From assembly GCA_012026925.1 (NCBI GenBank), contig VEPJ01000147.1, positions 12,787-53,577 on the forward strand: a DNA stretch of 40,791 nt, written 5' to 3'. Position 1 is the stretch's first letter; the number at the start of each line of letters is the position of its first letter. The stretch is from Gammaproteobacteria bacterium. Lineage in GTDB: Bacteria > Pseudomonadota > Gammaproteobacteria > Steroidobacterales > Steroidobacteraceae. This document shows positions 22,967-33,176 of this stretch, in pieces. The notes below the pieces were generated by a model, which did not search any database, was not told the origin of the DNA, and saw only the letters and a program-made list of their open reading frames with translations. Position numbers and translations under genes: made by a program.

Positions 22967-24238
22967 TCAGGCGGACCAGTCGACCCGCGGTCCCGCGCCG
23001 AACGAGTCCATGGCCTCGAGGACCGCAGCGACGAGTCGCCGCTCCTCTTCCGACAGTTCGGGCCGCCAGATGTCGAACAGCAGGATGACGCGCGTCTCGC
23101 CGCTCGGGTTGAACGCCTCGTGCTCGATCGAGTCGTCGAATGCCCACGCCTGGCCCTTCCGCCACTCCCGCTGGTCGTTGCCGACCCGCAGGTAGCACCC
23201 CGGCGGCACTATCAGCGGCAGGTGGCAGATCAGGCGCGTGTTCAGGAAACCGTGGTGGGGCGGGATCCGGACCCCGGGTTTCAGGACGGAGAAGAGTGCC
23301 ATCGGGTCGCGCCCCCGGACACGCGGGAACGGAACGCTCTCAAGCGCCCGCATGGTGCACGGACAGCGTGCTGCGTTCTCCTCGACGACCTCCCCTGCCT
23401 TGTAGAGGAAGTAGGCGCTCCAGTCGCGGTTGTCGAAGAGCGTGGCGTCATTGGTGAGTGGCGCGTTGGGGTTCGACTGCAGGTAAGGCACCAAACCAGC
23501 GTCGGCTTGCAGGACGGCCGTCGCTTCCCTGCAGATCTCCTCGGTCGCCGCCTCCACGGCGTCGAGCCACGGAAACATCTCGCGCGGGTAGAACTGGACC
23601 TGTGGCAGGCCCGGGAAAAAATAGACCCGAGGCTGCTGCAGGTAGAGCTGCTTGCGGCCCGTCAGCAGGTCGAGCGATTCGGTGAAGCGCGGGCTGGACG
23701 TCCTCTCGTCGTATCCCGACTCCGCGAGGCGACTGCGCAGGTGCGCCTCCACCTGTGCACCCGTCTCCTGGGATGCCCCGGCCGCGCGACGCAGCGCTTC
23801 CACGAGGGCCGGCGGGAGGTTCCGCAGTTGCGAGCCGAGCGAGACCGCGGCCTTGTAGAACGCAGTGGCGCCGCGCGTGTCACCGGTCGCGGACAGGCAA
23901 TCGCCCTTCATGAGCAGCGCCTGCAGGTTGCGTGGCTCGAGCGCGAGGGCGCGATCGAGCGCGTGCTGCGCCGCCGGCAGGTCACCCAGCCTCTGGCAGG
24001 CAGCGGCAAGTCCCAGGCAGGCCGGCACACCGCCCTGGCCGGCCTGCGCCAGGGCCTCGAAGTGGCGGCGCGCCGTCGCCGCATCGCCGGACTGCAATGC
24101 AGAAGTTCCCGCCTTCACGAGCGCCTGGCTGTCGATGGGTGGCTCCTCTCCGTCAATGGGTCCGGCAACCGGGCGATATTGGACCGGGGCGGGTCCGCGC
24201 GGCAATCCGGTGCGATGGCGTCGATGCCCTGCCACCAT
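22967..24238 (-). CDS. TPR-fused aspartyl/asparaginyl beta-hydroxylase-like 2OG dioxygenase
   Basis: The product is 423 aa from ATG 24238, though the first 34 residues are Arg/Pro-rich and may not be translated. Residues about 38-135 form TPR-like helices (SALQSGDAATARRHFEALAQ; LPAAQHALDRALALEP). The C-terminal domain (about 200-410) is of the aspartyl/asparaginyl beta-hydroxylase type. The iron ligands are His328 in PPHHGFLNTRL and His373 in DDSIEHEAFN, and Arg383 (ETRVILLFD) should bind 2-oxoglutarate. The facial triad is therefore the His-His form typical of the family, which hydroxylates Asp/Asn or a lipid chain (the LpxO relatives). The TPR part probably recruits a protein partner. There is no signal peptide or TM segment. 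The substrate is unknown. It is divergent from the RND operon. Confidence 0.82.
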   Translation of the reverse strand: MVAGHRRHRTGLPRGPAPVQYRPVAGPIDGEEPPIDSQALVKAGTSALQSGDAATARRHFEALAQAGQGGVPACLGLAAACQRLGDLPAAQHALDRALALEPRNLQALLMKGDCLSATGDTRGATAFYKAAVSLGSQLRNLPPALVEALRRAAGASQETGAQVEAHLRSRLAESGYDERTSSPRFTESLDLLTGRKQLYLQQPRVYFFPGLPQVQFYPREMFPWLDAVEAATEEICREATAVLQADAGLVPYLQSNPNAPLTNDATLFDNRDWSAYFLYKAGEVVEENAARCPCTMRALESVPFPRVRGRDPMALFSVLKPGVRIPPHHGFLNTRLICHLPLIVPPGCYLRVGNDQREWRKGQAWAFDDSIEHEAFNPSGETRVILLFDIWRPELSEEERRLVAAVLEAMDSFGAGPRVDWSA

Positions 24239-24244
24239 CCGGAA

Positions 24245-24273
24245 TTGACACCGCGCCGCCCGCCGTCAAGGAT
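24245..24273 (+). promoter_or_regulatory. Possible promoter for the RND operon
   Basis: A perfect TTGACA (24245-24250) is followed after 17 bases by AAGGAT (24268-24273), which keeps only three of six -10 bases. It lies 80 bases before the adaptor start in the 115-bp divergent gap. The poor -10 would suit an activator-dependent promoter, but no regulator gene for the pump is adjacent. Confidence 0.3.
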
Positions 24274-24353
24274 GCGCGCACTCATTTCCAATACCGCGGT
24301 GCCCGCGACCCGCCTCCCCCGGCGTGTCCGGGCCGCGACTCGAGGTTGAACGC

Positions 24354-25550
24354 ATGCAACGCAGCGGCGCCTGGCTCCGCGTAGCCTTATTGGCATTGCC
24401 CCTGGGTACCCTCGTCGTCGCCGGATGCGGACGCAAGACCGGTGGTCCCCCGCAGGGGCCGGGCGCCATGCCCGTCACGGTGGTGACGCTGAAGGCAGAG
24501 TCCGTTGCATTGACGCGGGAACTCCCCGGCCGAGCGAACGCGTTCCTCGTTGCCGAGGTGCGGCCGCAGGTGAGCGGTATCGTCAAGCAGCGCCTCTTCA
24601 AGGAGGGTGCCTGGGTCGAGGCCGGCCAGCCCCTCTACCAGCTCGACGACGCGACCTACCGCGCCGACTACGGCGTGGCCAAGGCCGCGCTGGCACGCGC
24701 CGATGCCTCGGCCGACGCGGCCCGCCTGCGCGCCAGGCGCTCGGCCGAGCTGGTGAAGACCGGGCTCGTGAGCGCGCAGGACAACGACAACAACGTCGCC
24801 GCGCTTCACCAGGCGGAGGCGGACGTCGAATCCGCCAGGGCGGCACTCGCTGCGGCCGGGGTCGTCCTCGAACATGCGCGCATCACGGCGCCGATCGCGG
24901 GCCGCATCGGCAAGTCGTCCGTGACGGAAGGCGCGCTCGTGACGGCCGACCAGGACGCGCCCCTCGCGACGATCCAGAAGCTCGACCCGATGTACGTGGA
25001 CCTCACCCAGCCGAGCGCCGAGTTCCTGCAGCTGCGCAAGGACGTCGCCGCCGGCAAGCTGCAGGACGGGAAATCGATGCCCGTCGCGATCCTGCTCGAG
25101 GACGGCACGCGCTATGCGCACGACGGCACGCTCGAGTTTTCCGACATCACGGTGGACCCGACCACGGGCAGCTACCTGCTGCGGGTGCAGGTGCCGAATC
25201 CCGAACACACCCTGCTCCCGGGCATGTACGTACGCGCCGTGATCGCGAGCGGAGTGCGCACCAACGGGCTGCTCGTACCCCAGCAGGGTATCGCACGCGA
25301 CCCACGCGGCAACGCGACGGCCCTCGTCGTGGGCCCGGACGGCAAGGTGGCGCAGCGCGCGGTCCAGGTGAGCCGGGCCATCGGCGACAAGTGGCTGGTG
25401 GACAGCGGGCTCGCGGCGGGCGATCGCGTCATCGTGGAAGGGCTGCAGAAGGTCCAGCCCGGCATGCCGGTCCAGGCCACTGAAGCCGGGGCCGCGCCCG
25501 CTCCCGCGGCTCAACCGGCCGCGGCAGGCCCTGCGCCGGACAGGAAGTAG
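24354..25550 (+). CDS. RND efflux periplasmic adaptor lipoprotein (AcrA/MexA family)
   Basis: The product is 398 aa. The ATG at 24354 (MQRSGAW) has GAGG about 9 bases upstream; the in-frame start at 24324 is less likely. A lipoprotein signal ends at VVAGC. The order is the usual one: a beta-barrel/lipoyl half (ELPGRANAFLVAEVRPQVSGIV), an alpha-helical hairpin (about 100-170, ALARADASADAARLRARR and ALHQAEADVESARAALAAAG), a second lipoyl half (ITAPIAGRIGKSSVTEGALV) and a membrane-proximal domain, then an Ala/Pro-rich tail. It links the inner-membrane pump encoded 9 bp downstream to an outer-membrane channel of the TolC/OprM type. No such channel gene is here, so one must be supplied from elsewhere. 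Confidence 0.92.
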   Translation: MQRSGAWLRVALLALPLGTLVVAGCGRKTGGPPQGPGAMPVTVVTLKAESVALTRELPGRANAFLVAEVRPQVSGIVKQRLFKEGAWVEAGQPLYQLDDATYRADYGVAKAALARADASADAARLRARRSAELVKTGLVSAQDNDNNVAALHQAEADVESARAALAAAGVVLEHARITAPIAGRIGKSSVTEGALVTADQDAPLATIQKLDPMYVDLTQPSAEFLQLRKDVAAGKLQDGKSMPVAILLEDGTRYAHDGTLEFSDITVDPTTGSYLLRVQVPNPEHTLLPGMYVRAVIASGVRTNGLLVPQQGIARDPRGNATALVVGPDGKVAQRAVQVSRAIGDKWLVDSGLAAGDRVIVEGLQKVQPGMPVQATEAGAAPAPAAQPAAAGPAPDRK

Positions 25551-25559
25551 CGGCACGCC

Positions 25560-28500
25560 ATGCCACGTTTCTTCATCGACCGCCCCATCTTCGCCTGGGT
25601 CCTCGCGATCATCGTCATGATCGCGGGCGCGATCGCGCTCACGCGCCTTCCGGTCGCGCGCTACCCGGACGTGGTGCCGCCGACAGTCATCGTCTCCACG
25701 GGCTACCCGGGGGCATCCGCCAGGGTGGTCGAGGAGTCCGTCACCCAGATCATCGAGCAGGGCATGAAGGGGCTCGACGGCCTGCTCTACATGTCCTCGA
25801 CCAGCGAGTCGAGCGGCGAGGCGAGCGTGATGCTCACGTTCGAGAGCGGGACCAACCCGGACATCGCCCAGGTCCAGGTGCAGAACAAGGTGCAGCTCGT
25901 CACGCCGCTGCTGCCGCAGATCGTCCAGCAGCAGGGCATCAACGTCAGCAAGACGAACTCGGCGTTCCTCATGGTCGTCGGCTTCGTCTCCGAGGACGGC
26001 AGCATGGGCGAGGACGACATCGCGGACTTCGTGGCTGCGAACGTCGTCGATCCCCTGGCGCGCGTGCAGGGCGTGGGCAACGTGCAGGCCTTCGGTACGC
26101 GCTACGCGATGCGCATCTGGCTCGACCCGGGAAAACTCGAGACGTATCGGCTGACTCCGGACGACGTCATCGCGCAGATCCGCGCCCAGAACCAGCAGGT
26201 GGCCATCGGCCAGCTGGGCGGCACGCCCGCGGTCCCGGGGCAGCAGTTGAACGCCGCGATCACGGCGCAGGGTCGCCTGCAGAAGCCCGAGCAGTTCCGC
26301 GCGATCGTCCTGCGCGGCAATCCGGACGGCTCCACGCTGACGCTCGGGGACGTCGCACGCGTCGAGCTCGGCGCCGCGGACTACAGCGTCATCAGCCGCT
26401 ACAACGGCCAGCCGGCGAGCGGCATCGCCATTTCGCTCACCGCGGGCGCCAACGCGCTCGAGACCGCGCGCGCCGTGGAGGCGACGCTCGAGCAGCTGAA
26501 ACTCGCCTTCCCGCCGGGCCTCAAGGCCGTCGTTCCCTTCGACACCACGCCCTTCGTGCGCATCGCGATCGAGGGCGTGATCCTGACGTTGCTCGAGGCG
26601 ATCGGCCTCGTGTTCCTCGTGATGTACCTGTTCCTGCAGAACTTCCGGGCGACGCTGATCCCCACGATCGCCGTGCCGGTGGTGCTGCTCGGCACCTTCG
26701 CGGTACTGGCGGCGCTCGGCTACTCCGTGAACATGCTGACGATGTTCGCGATGGTGCTCGCCATCGGCCTGCTGGTGGACGACGCCATCGTGGTCGTCGA
26801 GAACGTCGAGCGCGTCATGCACGAGGAACGGCTCGGGCCCGTCGAGGCGACGCGCAAGTCCATGGACCAGATCACCGGGGCGCTGGTCGGCATCGGCCTC
26901 GTGCTCGCGGCGGTATTCGTGCCGATGGCCTTCCTCACGGGCTCGACCGGCGTCATCTACCGGCAGTTCTCTGCGACGATCGTCTCGGCGATGGGGTTGT
27001 CGGTACTGGTCGCGCTCGTGCTGACCCCGGCGCTGTGCGCGACGCTGCTCAAGCCTGCGGACGCGGATGCCCACTACACCAAGGGCGGGTTCTTCGGCGG
27101 CTTCAACCGCAGGTTCGAGAGCGGCAGCGCGCGTTACCGCGAGGGCGTGCGCAACATCCTGTCGCGCCCGAAGCGATGGTTCGCGGTGTTCCTCGCCATG
27201 GGCGTGCTCATGGCCGTGCTGTTCGTGCGCCTGCCGACCGCATTCCTGCCCGCGGAAGACCAGGGCTGGATGATGGCCCAGGTGATCGGGCCGGTCGGTG
27301 CGACCCAGCAGCGAACGATGAAGGCGCTCGAGGCGGTCGAAAAGCACTTCATGGCGGAGCCGGCCGTGAAGTCGGTCTTCACCGTGCAGGGCTTCAGTTT
27401 CGGCGGCAGCGGCCAGAATACCGGCATCGCGTGGATCAACCTCAAGGACTGGTCCGAGCGCAAGACGCCGGAGCTCGGCGTACAGGCAGTCGCCGGCCGG
27501 GCGATGGGCGCGCTCATGCAGATCAAGGACGCGATGGCCTTCGCGTTCGCGCCGCCGCCGCTGCCCGAGCTCGGCTCGACGCAGGGTCTCTCGTTCTACC
27601 TCACCGACCAGGCCGGGCTCGGGCGCGATGCGCTCGTCGCCGCGCGCAACCAGTTCCTCGGGGCGGCGGCACAGAGCAAGCTGCTCGCCGGCGTCCGCCC
27701 GAACGGGCTCGAGGACGCTCCGCAACTGCGGATCGACATCGACCCGGGCAAGGCCGCCGCACTCGGGCTCCTGGCCTCGGACATCAACTCGACGCTCGCG
27801 ACCGCCTGGGGCGGACAGTACATCGACGACTTCATCGACCGTGGCCGCGTGAAGCGCGTCTACGTCCAGTCGGACGCGCCGTTCCGCATGGTCCCCGAGG
27901 ATTTCAACCGCTGGACCGTACGCAACCAGCGTGGCGAGATGGTGCCCTTCTCCGCATTCGCCACGTGGCACTGGGAATTCGGCTCGCCCCGTCTCGAGCG
28001 TTTCAATGGAGCTCCCGCGGTGCAGATCAGCGGCGACGCGGCCCCGGGGGTGAGCTCGGGCACCGCGATGGCGGAAGTGCAGCGCCGCGTCGCGCAGCTG
28101 CCGCGCGGCGTCGGCGTGGAGTGGATCGGACAGTCGTACGAGGAACGCCGCGCCGGCGCCCAGACCCCGCTGCTCTACACGCTGTCGCTGCTCGTGGTCT
28201 TCCTGTGCCTCGCGGCCATGTACGAGAGCTGGACGATCCCGACGGCGGTCCTGCTCGTCGTGCCCCTCGGCATCTTCGGTACGCTGCTCGCCGCGACACT
28301 GCGCGGCATGGAGCGGGACGTCTTCTTCCAGGTCGCCATGCTCACGACGGTCGGCCTCTCGAGCAAGAACGCGATCCTGATCATCGCGTTCGCCAAGGAG
28401 AACCTCGAGAAGGGCATGGATCTGGTCGAGGCGACCATGCGCGCCATCCGCGACCGCCTGCGCCCGATCATCATGACCTCGCTCGCCTTCGGCCTCGGCG

Positions 28501-28688
28501 TGCTGCCGCTCGCGATCGCGACCGGCGCCGGCTCGGGCGCCCAGCGGGCGATCGGCACCGGCGTGCTCGGCGGAATGATCGTCGGGACGACGTTCGGGGT
28601 CTTCTTCACCCCGCTGTTCTTCGTGCTCGTGCAGCGCCTGTTCGGTCGCCGCAAGCGGCCCGACGCCGGCGACGTGCCGCCTGGCTAG
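25560..28688 (+). CDS. RND multidrug efflux pump, HAE1 family (AcrB/MexB type)
   Basis: The product is 1042 aa, the usual HAE1 length. The start [17 protein letters not shown] is the family norm. The proton-relay pair falls exactly at Asp407-Asp408 ([20 protein letters not shown]), and the TM10 lysine is in GLSSKNAIL. Twelve membrane helices and two large periplasmic loops are present. It is a drug/proton antiporter that takes hydrophobic compounds from the periplasm or outer leaflet and passes them through the adaptor. The stop codon TAG shares the palindrome CTAG (28685-28688) with the stop of the convergent PatZ-like gene. No TetR or other local repressor gene is present, unlike many acrAB and mex operons. 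Confidence 0.95.
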   Translation: MPRFFIDRPIFAWVLAIIVMIAGAIALTRLPVARYPDVVPPTVIVSTGYPGASARVVEESVTQIIEQGMKGLDGLLYMSSTSESSGEASVMLTFESGTNPDIAQVQVQNKVQLVTPLLPQIVQQQGINVSKTNSAFLMVVGFVSEDGSMGEDDIADFVAANVVDPLARVQGVGNVQAFGTRYAMRIWLDPGKLETYRLTPDDVIAQIRAQNQQVAIGQLGGTPAVPGQQLNAAITAQGRLQKPEQFRAIVLRGNPDGSTLTLGDVARVELGAADYSVISRYNGQPASGIAISLTAGANALETARAVEATLEQLKLAFPPGLKAVVPFDTTPFVRIAIEGVILTLLEAIGLVFLVMYLFLQNFRATLIPTIAVPVVLLGTFAVLAALGYSVNMLTMFAMVLAIGLLVDDAIVVVENVERVMHEERLGPVEATRKSMDQITGALVGIGLVLAAVFVPMAFLTGSTGVIYRQFSATIVSAMGLSVLVALVLTPALCATLLKPADADAHYTKGGFFGGFNRRFESGSARYREGVRNILSRPKRWFAVFLAMGVLMAVLFVRLPTAFLPAEDQGWMMAQVIGPVGATQQRTMKALEAVEKHFMAEPAVKSVFTVQGFSFGGSGQNTGIAWINLKDWSERKTPELGVQAVAGRAMGALMQIKDAMAFAFAPPPLPELGSTQGLSFYLTDQAGLGRDALVAARNQFLGAAAQSKLLAGVRPNGLEDAPQLRIDIDPGKAAALGLLASDINSTLATAWGGQYIDDFIDRGRVKRVYVQSDAPFRMVPEDFNRWTVRNQRGEMVPFSAFATWHWEFGSPRLERFNGAPAVQISGDAAPGVSSGTAMAEVQRRVAQLPRGVGVEWIGQSYEERRAGAQTPLLYTLSLLVVFLCLAAMYESWTIPTAVLLVVPLGIFGTLLAATLRGMERDVFFQVAMLTTVGLSSKNAILIIAFAKENLEKGMDLVEATMRAIRDRLRPIIMTSLAFGLGVLPLAIATGAGSGAQRAIGTGVLGGMIVGTTFGVFFTPLFFVLVQRLFGRRKRPDAGDVPPG

Positions 28689-31399
28689 CCGGCAGGGGGA
28701 TCCGGGGCACGGGGCGGAGCCTGCAGGTCGAGCGTCATCCGCACCAGCGTCGGGTCCTCCTCGTCCATCCTGAGCCCGAACCCCTTGGAGCGGGCGAGAT
28801 CGAGCATCCGCGCGTTCTCGCGCAGCGTCACGCCGGTCATCACCTTGAGCCGGCGCGCGCGCGCCGTGTCGATCAGCATGCCGAAGAGCCTGCGCGCGAG
28901 GCCCTTCCCCTGCCAATCGTCGCCGACCACGATCGCGAACTCGCAGGTCTCCTCGTCGGCCAGCGTGATGTAGCGCGCGACTGCAATCTGCTGCTCGCCC
29001 CCGGGAGCGTCGATCACCGCGATCAGGGCCATCTCGCGGTCGTAGTCGATCTGCGTGAAGCGCGACAGCTGCGCCGGCGTCAGGTCGTGGATGGCAAACA
29101 TGAAGCGCAGGAACTTCGACTGCTCCGAGAGCCCGTGCACGAAGGCGGCCTCGATAGCGGCATCCTCGGGCCGGATCGGCCGGACCCGCGCGACCGTTCC
29201 GTCCGGCAGCTCGACGGAGCCGAGCAGGTTGCTCGGATACGGGTGGATGGCGACGTGTGAATACGGAAGAGCCTCGGGCGGACTGCGCATTACGCCGAGC
29301 CGCGCATCGACCACCACCGCGCCCCGCTCCGTCACGATCACAGGGTTCAGGTCGATCGAGCCGATTCCCGGCATCTCGCAAACGAGTTCGGAGACGCGCA
29401 GCAGGATGTCCTCGACGGCCTCCTCGTCGGCGGCCGGGGCGCCGCGCAGCGGCTGAAGCGCGACACTGGCGCGCGTGCGACGAATCAGGTCGCGCACGAG
29501 GAACGTGTTCAGTGGCGGAAGTGCCACGGCGCGATCACGCACGACCTCGACGAGCGTGCCGCCCAGGCCGAAACTGATCGCAGGCCCGAACACCGGGTCC
29601 CGCAACACGCCCACCATGACCTCGCGCCCCTCGCCTTGCCCGTACATCCGCTCGATCAGCACGCCTTCGAGCTTTGCGTCCGGCCGCAGCCTCGCGACCT
29701 GCCTCGTCATCGCGGTGTAGGCGCTGCGGACGCTCGCCTCGTCGGAGAGGCCGAGACGCACGCCGCCGACGTCGGTCTTGTGCGGAATGTCGGGCGAGAG
29801 GATCTTCATCGCGACCGGGAAACCCGCCTGCTTGGCAACCTTCACGGCCTCGGACGCCGAATGCGCGGGCACGCTGCGCAGCACGGGTATTCCGAAAGCC
29901 GCGAGCACGCTCTTCGACTCCGCCGGGTCGAGCCACTCCTGGCCCGCTTCGAGCGAGGCATCGATGATCGCCTGCGCCGCGGCACGATCCGGCGTCGACG
30001 TCGGACCAAGAGGCTCCGGCACCTGCAGCAACTGCTCCTGGTTCGCCGTGTACAAGGCGAGTGCAGCGATGGCGTCCACCGCTGACTCGGGCGTCGAATA
30101 GCTCGGCACCTTGCTGGCCGCGAAGATGTCCCGGCTCGACGCGACCGACTCCCCGCCCATCCAGCACGCGAACACCGGCTTGCGCTGCTTGCCGGCGATC
30201 GCCACGAGTTCCGTCGCCAGGCGGTCCGGGTCCGTCAGTGCGTAGGGCGTCAGGATCGCGAGCAGCGCCTCGACGCCCGGGTCCTCGAGGACGAGCCGCG
30301 CGGCCGACGCAAATTGCTCGGCATCCGCATCGGCGCGTACGTACACGGGATTGGCCCGCGCGTCGCTCGTCGGCAGGAGTGCCTCCAGCTGCCGCGCCGT
30401 ATCCTCGGTCAGCTTCGGCAGCAGCAGCCAGCGGTCGGTCGCGTGGTCTGCAGCGAGCGCGCCGGGTCCGCCGGCATTCGAGACGATCGCCAGCCTCCGA
30501 CCGCGTACCCGGGCGCCCGCGCCCAGCGTCGCGGCGGCCGTGAAGAGGTCGTAGAGATCGCGGATGCGGAGCGAGCCTGCGCGTCGCATCGCGGCGTCGA
30601 AGACGTCGTCGGCCCCCACCAGCGACCCGGTGTGGAACGCCGCTGCATCCGGCCGTTCCGCGTGGCGACCCGCCTTCATCACGACTACCGGTTTCACGCG
30701 CGCCGCCGCGCGCAGCGCGCTCATGAAGCGGCGCGCATCGTCCACGCTCTCCATGTAGAGCATGATGCTGTCGGTGGCCGGGTCGTGGACGAGGAAGTCG
30801 AGGATCTCGCCGAGACCGATGTCCGCGCCCACGCCCGTCGAGATGACGGTCGAAAAGCCGACCTGCCGGCCTCGCGCCCAGTCGATCACGGCGGCGCAGA
30901 GCGCGCCGGACTGAGACACGAATGCCAGCCGGCCGGGACGAGGCTGGCGCGGTCCGCAGGCCGCATTGAGCGCAACGTCCGTGCGGATGAGCCCGAGGCT
31001 GTTCGGACCGAGGAAGCGGACACCGTGCTGGCGCGCCCGGCGCTTCACTTCGGCCTCGAGCTGGCGGCCCGCGTCGCCGCCGTCGCGGAAACCTGCCGAA
31101 ACGATGATGGCTCCGCGGATGCCCTTCTCGCCGCACTCCGTGATGATGTCGGGGACGGCCTTGGCGGGCGCGACGATGATTGCGACGTCCACGGGTCCCG
31201 GAAGGTCGCGGACGCGTCGATATGCCGTCCGGCCGCCGATTTCGGCGTGCGCCGGATTGACGTACTCGACGGTTCCCTTGAAGCCGGTCTGCTCGAGGTT
31301 GCGCCGGATGATGTCGCCGAGCGTGCCCTCGCGGTCGCTCGCGCCCACGAGGGCGATCGAGCGGGGATTGAACACGCTTTCGATCCGGGCTTTCGGCAC
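28685..31399 (-). CDS. NDP-forming acyl-CoA synthetase fused to GNAT acetyltransferase (PatZ/Pka-like)
   Basis: The product is 904 aa. The GTG start at 31399 follows GAGG at 7-base spacing. The order is a CoA-binding Rossmann domain (about 8-130, [18 protein letters not shown]), a succinyl-CoA ligase-like domain (about 155-290) with the histidine of FHTGSL at His256, an ATP-grasp domain (about 480-705, [20 protein letters not shown]) and a C-terminal GNAT domain (about 735-895) with the acetyl-CoA loop [16 protein letters not shown]. This is the architecture of type I bacterial lysine acetyltransferases (Pat, PatZ), which acetylate and inactivate acyl-CoA synthetases. The ADP-forming half keeps its candidate phospho-histidine, so ligase activity is not excluded. 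It is divergent from an HDAC-family deacetylase 91 bp away. Confidence 0.9.
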   Translation of the reverse strand: MPKARIESVFNPRSIALVGASDREGTLGDIIRRNLEQTGFKGTVEYVNPAHAEIGGRTAYRRVRDLPGPVDVAIIVAPAKAVPDIITECGEKGIRGAIIVSAGFRDGGDAGRQLEAEVKRRARQHGVRFLGPNSLGLIRTDVALNAACGPRQPRPGRLAFVSQSGALCAAVIDWARGRQVGFSTVISTGVGADIGLGEILDFLVHDPATDSIMLYMESVDDARRFMSALRAAARVKPVVVMKAGRHAERPDAAAFHTGSLVGADDVFDAAMRRAGSLRIRDLYDLFTAAATLGAGARVRGRRLAIVSNAGGPGALAADHATDRWLLLPKLTEDTARQLEALLPTSDARANPVYVRADADAEQFASAARLVLEDPGVEALLAILTPYALTDPDRLATELVAIAGKQRKPVFACWMGGESVASSRDIFAASKVPSYSTPESAVDAIAALALYTANQEQLLQVPEPLGPTSTPDRAAAQAIIDASLEAGQEWLDPAESKSVLAAFGIPVLRSVPAHSASEAVKVAKQAGFPVAMKILSPDIPHKTDVGGVRLGLSDEASVRSAYTAMTRQVARLRPDAKLEGVLIERMYGQGEGREVMVGVLRDPVFGPAISFGLGGTLVEVVRDRAVALPPLNTFLVRDLIRRTRASVALQPLRGAPAADEEAVEDILLRVSELVCEMPGIGSIDLNPVIVTERGAVVVDARLGVMRSPPEALPYSHVAIHPYPSNLLGSVELPDGTVARVRPIRPEDAAIEAAFVHGLSEQSKFLRFMFAIHDLTPAQLSRFTQIDYDREMALIAVIDAPGGEQQIAVARYITLADEETCEFAIVVGDDWQGKGLARRLFGMLIDTARARRLKVMTGVTLRENARMLDLARSKGFGLRMDEEDPTLVRMTLDLQAPPRAPDPPAG

Positions 31400-31425
31400 G
31401 ACTCGACCTCGGGCGGCCGTCGGGG

Positions 31426-31454
31426 TCTATGCATGCTAGCGCTGTGTCTGCCAA
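31426..31454 (-). promoter_or_regulatory. Possible promoter for the PatZ-like gene
   Basis: On the minus strand, TTGGCA (31449-31454) is followed after 17 bases by CATAGA (31426-31431). The -35 misses consensus by one base; the -10 matches in three positions. Transcription would start about 20 bases before the GTG. It lies in the 91-bp gap shared with the divergent deacetylase gene. Confidence 0.33.
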
Positions 31455-31490
31455 CATTCACTGCAAGTGACCGCAAACAGGGGTCGGTTG

Positions 31491-32414
31491 ATGCCCGTCG
31501 CACTGATTTCGCACCCGGCCTGCCGCCTGCACCAGATGGGTGCGGGTCACCCGGAACAGCCGGCGCGCATAGGCGCCATCGCGGACCAGCTTCACGGACG
31601 GCGCCTGTACGACTTCCTCGTGCATCACGATGCACCCCGCGCCACCGTGGAGCAGCTCGCCCGCGTGCACCCGCGCGAATACATCGAGCGGATCAGCATG
31701 AAGTCGCCGGAGGAAGGCCTGGCATTCGTGGACCCCGACACCGCCATGTGTCCCGACACGCTGGAGGCCGCGCTGCGCGCTGCGGGAGCCAACGTGCTGG
31801 CCGTGGACCTCGTGATGTCGGGTGACGTGCGCCGCGCGTTCTGCAACGTCCGTCCGCCGGGGCACCACGCCGAGCGCGACAAGGCGATGGGCTTCTGCTT
31901 CTTCAACAACGTCGCGGTCGGCGCCGCACACGCGATGCAAGCGCACGGTCTCGAGCGCGTGGCAATCCTCGACTTCGACGTGCATCTCGGCAATGGCACC
32001 GAAGACATCTTCAGAAACGATCACCGGGTCCTGCTCTGCTCGAGCTACGAATATCCGCTGTACCCGGACATGAATCCGCCCTCCGTGCCCGGTCACATCG
32101 TGAATTGCCCGCTGCCGGCGGGTGCCGGCAGTGACGAGTTTCGCAGGGCGATCACCGAGCAGTGGCTGCCGGCCCTCGAGGCGTTTGCGCCGCAGATGAT
32201 CTTCATTTCGGCAGGCTTCGACGCGCACGCGGCCGATCCCCTCGCCGACCTGCGCCTGACCCGCGCCGACTACGGCTGGATCACGGAACAGGCCTGCGCG
32301 GTGTCGGAGCGGCATTGCAAGGGCCGGATCGTGTCGACGCTCGAAGGTGGCTACGACCTTTCGGCGCTGGCGACGAGCGCCGCCACCCACGTCGAGACGC
32401 TGCTGAACGCCTAA
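31491..32414 (+). CDS. HDAC-family zinc deacetylase (AcuC / acetylpolyamine amidohydrolase-like)
   Basis: The product is 307 aa. The ATG at 31491 follows AGGGG at 8-base spacing; the upstream in-frame ATG at 31467 is less likely. Class I/II HDAC-fold motifs are the general-base pair His125-His126 in RPPGHHAE, zinc ligands Asp163 and His165 in DFDVHLGNGT, Asp244 in SAGFDAHAADP, and the catalytic tyrosine Tyr288 in EGGYD. The usual second histidine of DVHHGNGT is Leu166 here. It is cytosolic, with no signal. Members remove acetyl groups from protein lysines (AcuC on acetyl-CoA synthetase), polyamines or other amides. Its divergent neighbour is a lysine acetyltransferase, which favours protein deacetylation. 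The ABC exporter genes start 48 bp downstream on the same strand. Confidence 0.88.
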   Translation: MPVALISHPACRLHQMGAGHPEQPARIGAIADQLHGRRLYDFLVHHDAPRATVEQLARVHPREYIERISMKSPEEGLAFVDPDTAMCPDTLEAALRAAGANVLAVDLVMSGDVRRAFCNVRPPGHHAERDKAMGFCFFNNVAVGAAHAMQAHGLERVAILDFDVHLGNGTEDIFRNDHRVLLCSSYEYPLYPDMNPPSVPGHIVNCPLPAGAGSDEFRRAITEQWLPALEAFAPQMIFISAGFDAHAADPLADLRLTRADYGWITEQACAVSERHCKGRIVSTLEGGYDLSALATSAATHVETLLNA

Positions 32415-32462
32415 GTAGCACTGCGACTACACGCAACCGACGGCCCGGCCCATGATCCGCCC

Positions 32463-33172
<710 letters not shown>

Positions 33173-33176
<4 letters not shown>

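Noticed and set aside
24387-29381. A 1664-codon open frame on the minus strand
   Set aside because: It is antisense to the RND adaptor, pump and part of the PatZ-like gene, has Arg/His/Gly-rich low-complexity composition and no recognisable domain; it is a high-GC shadow frame.
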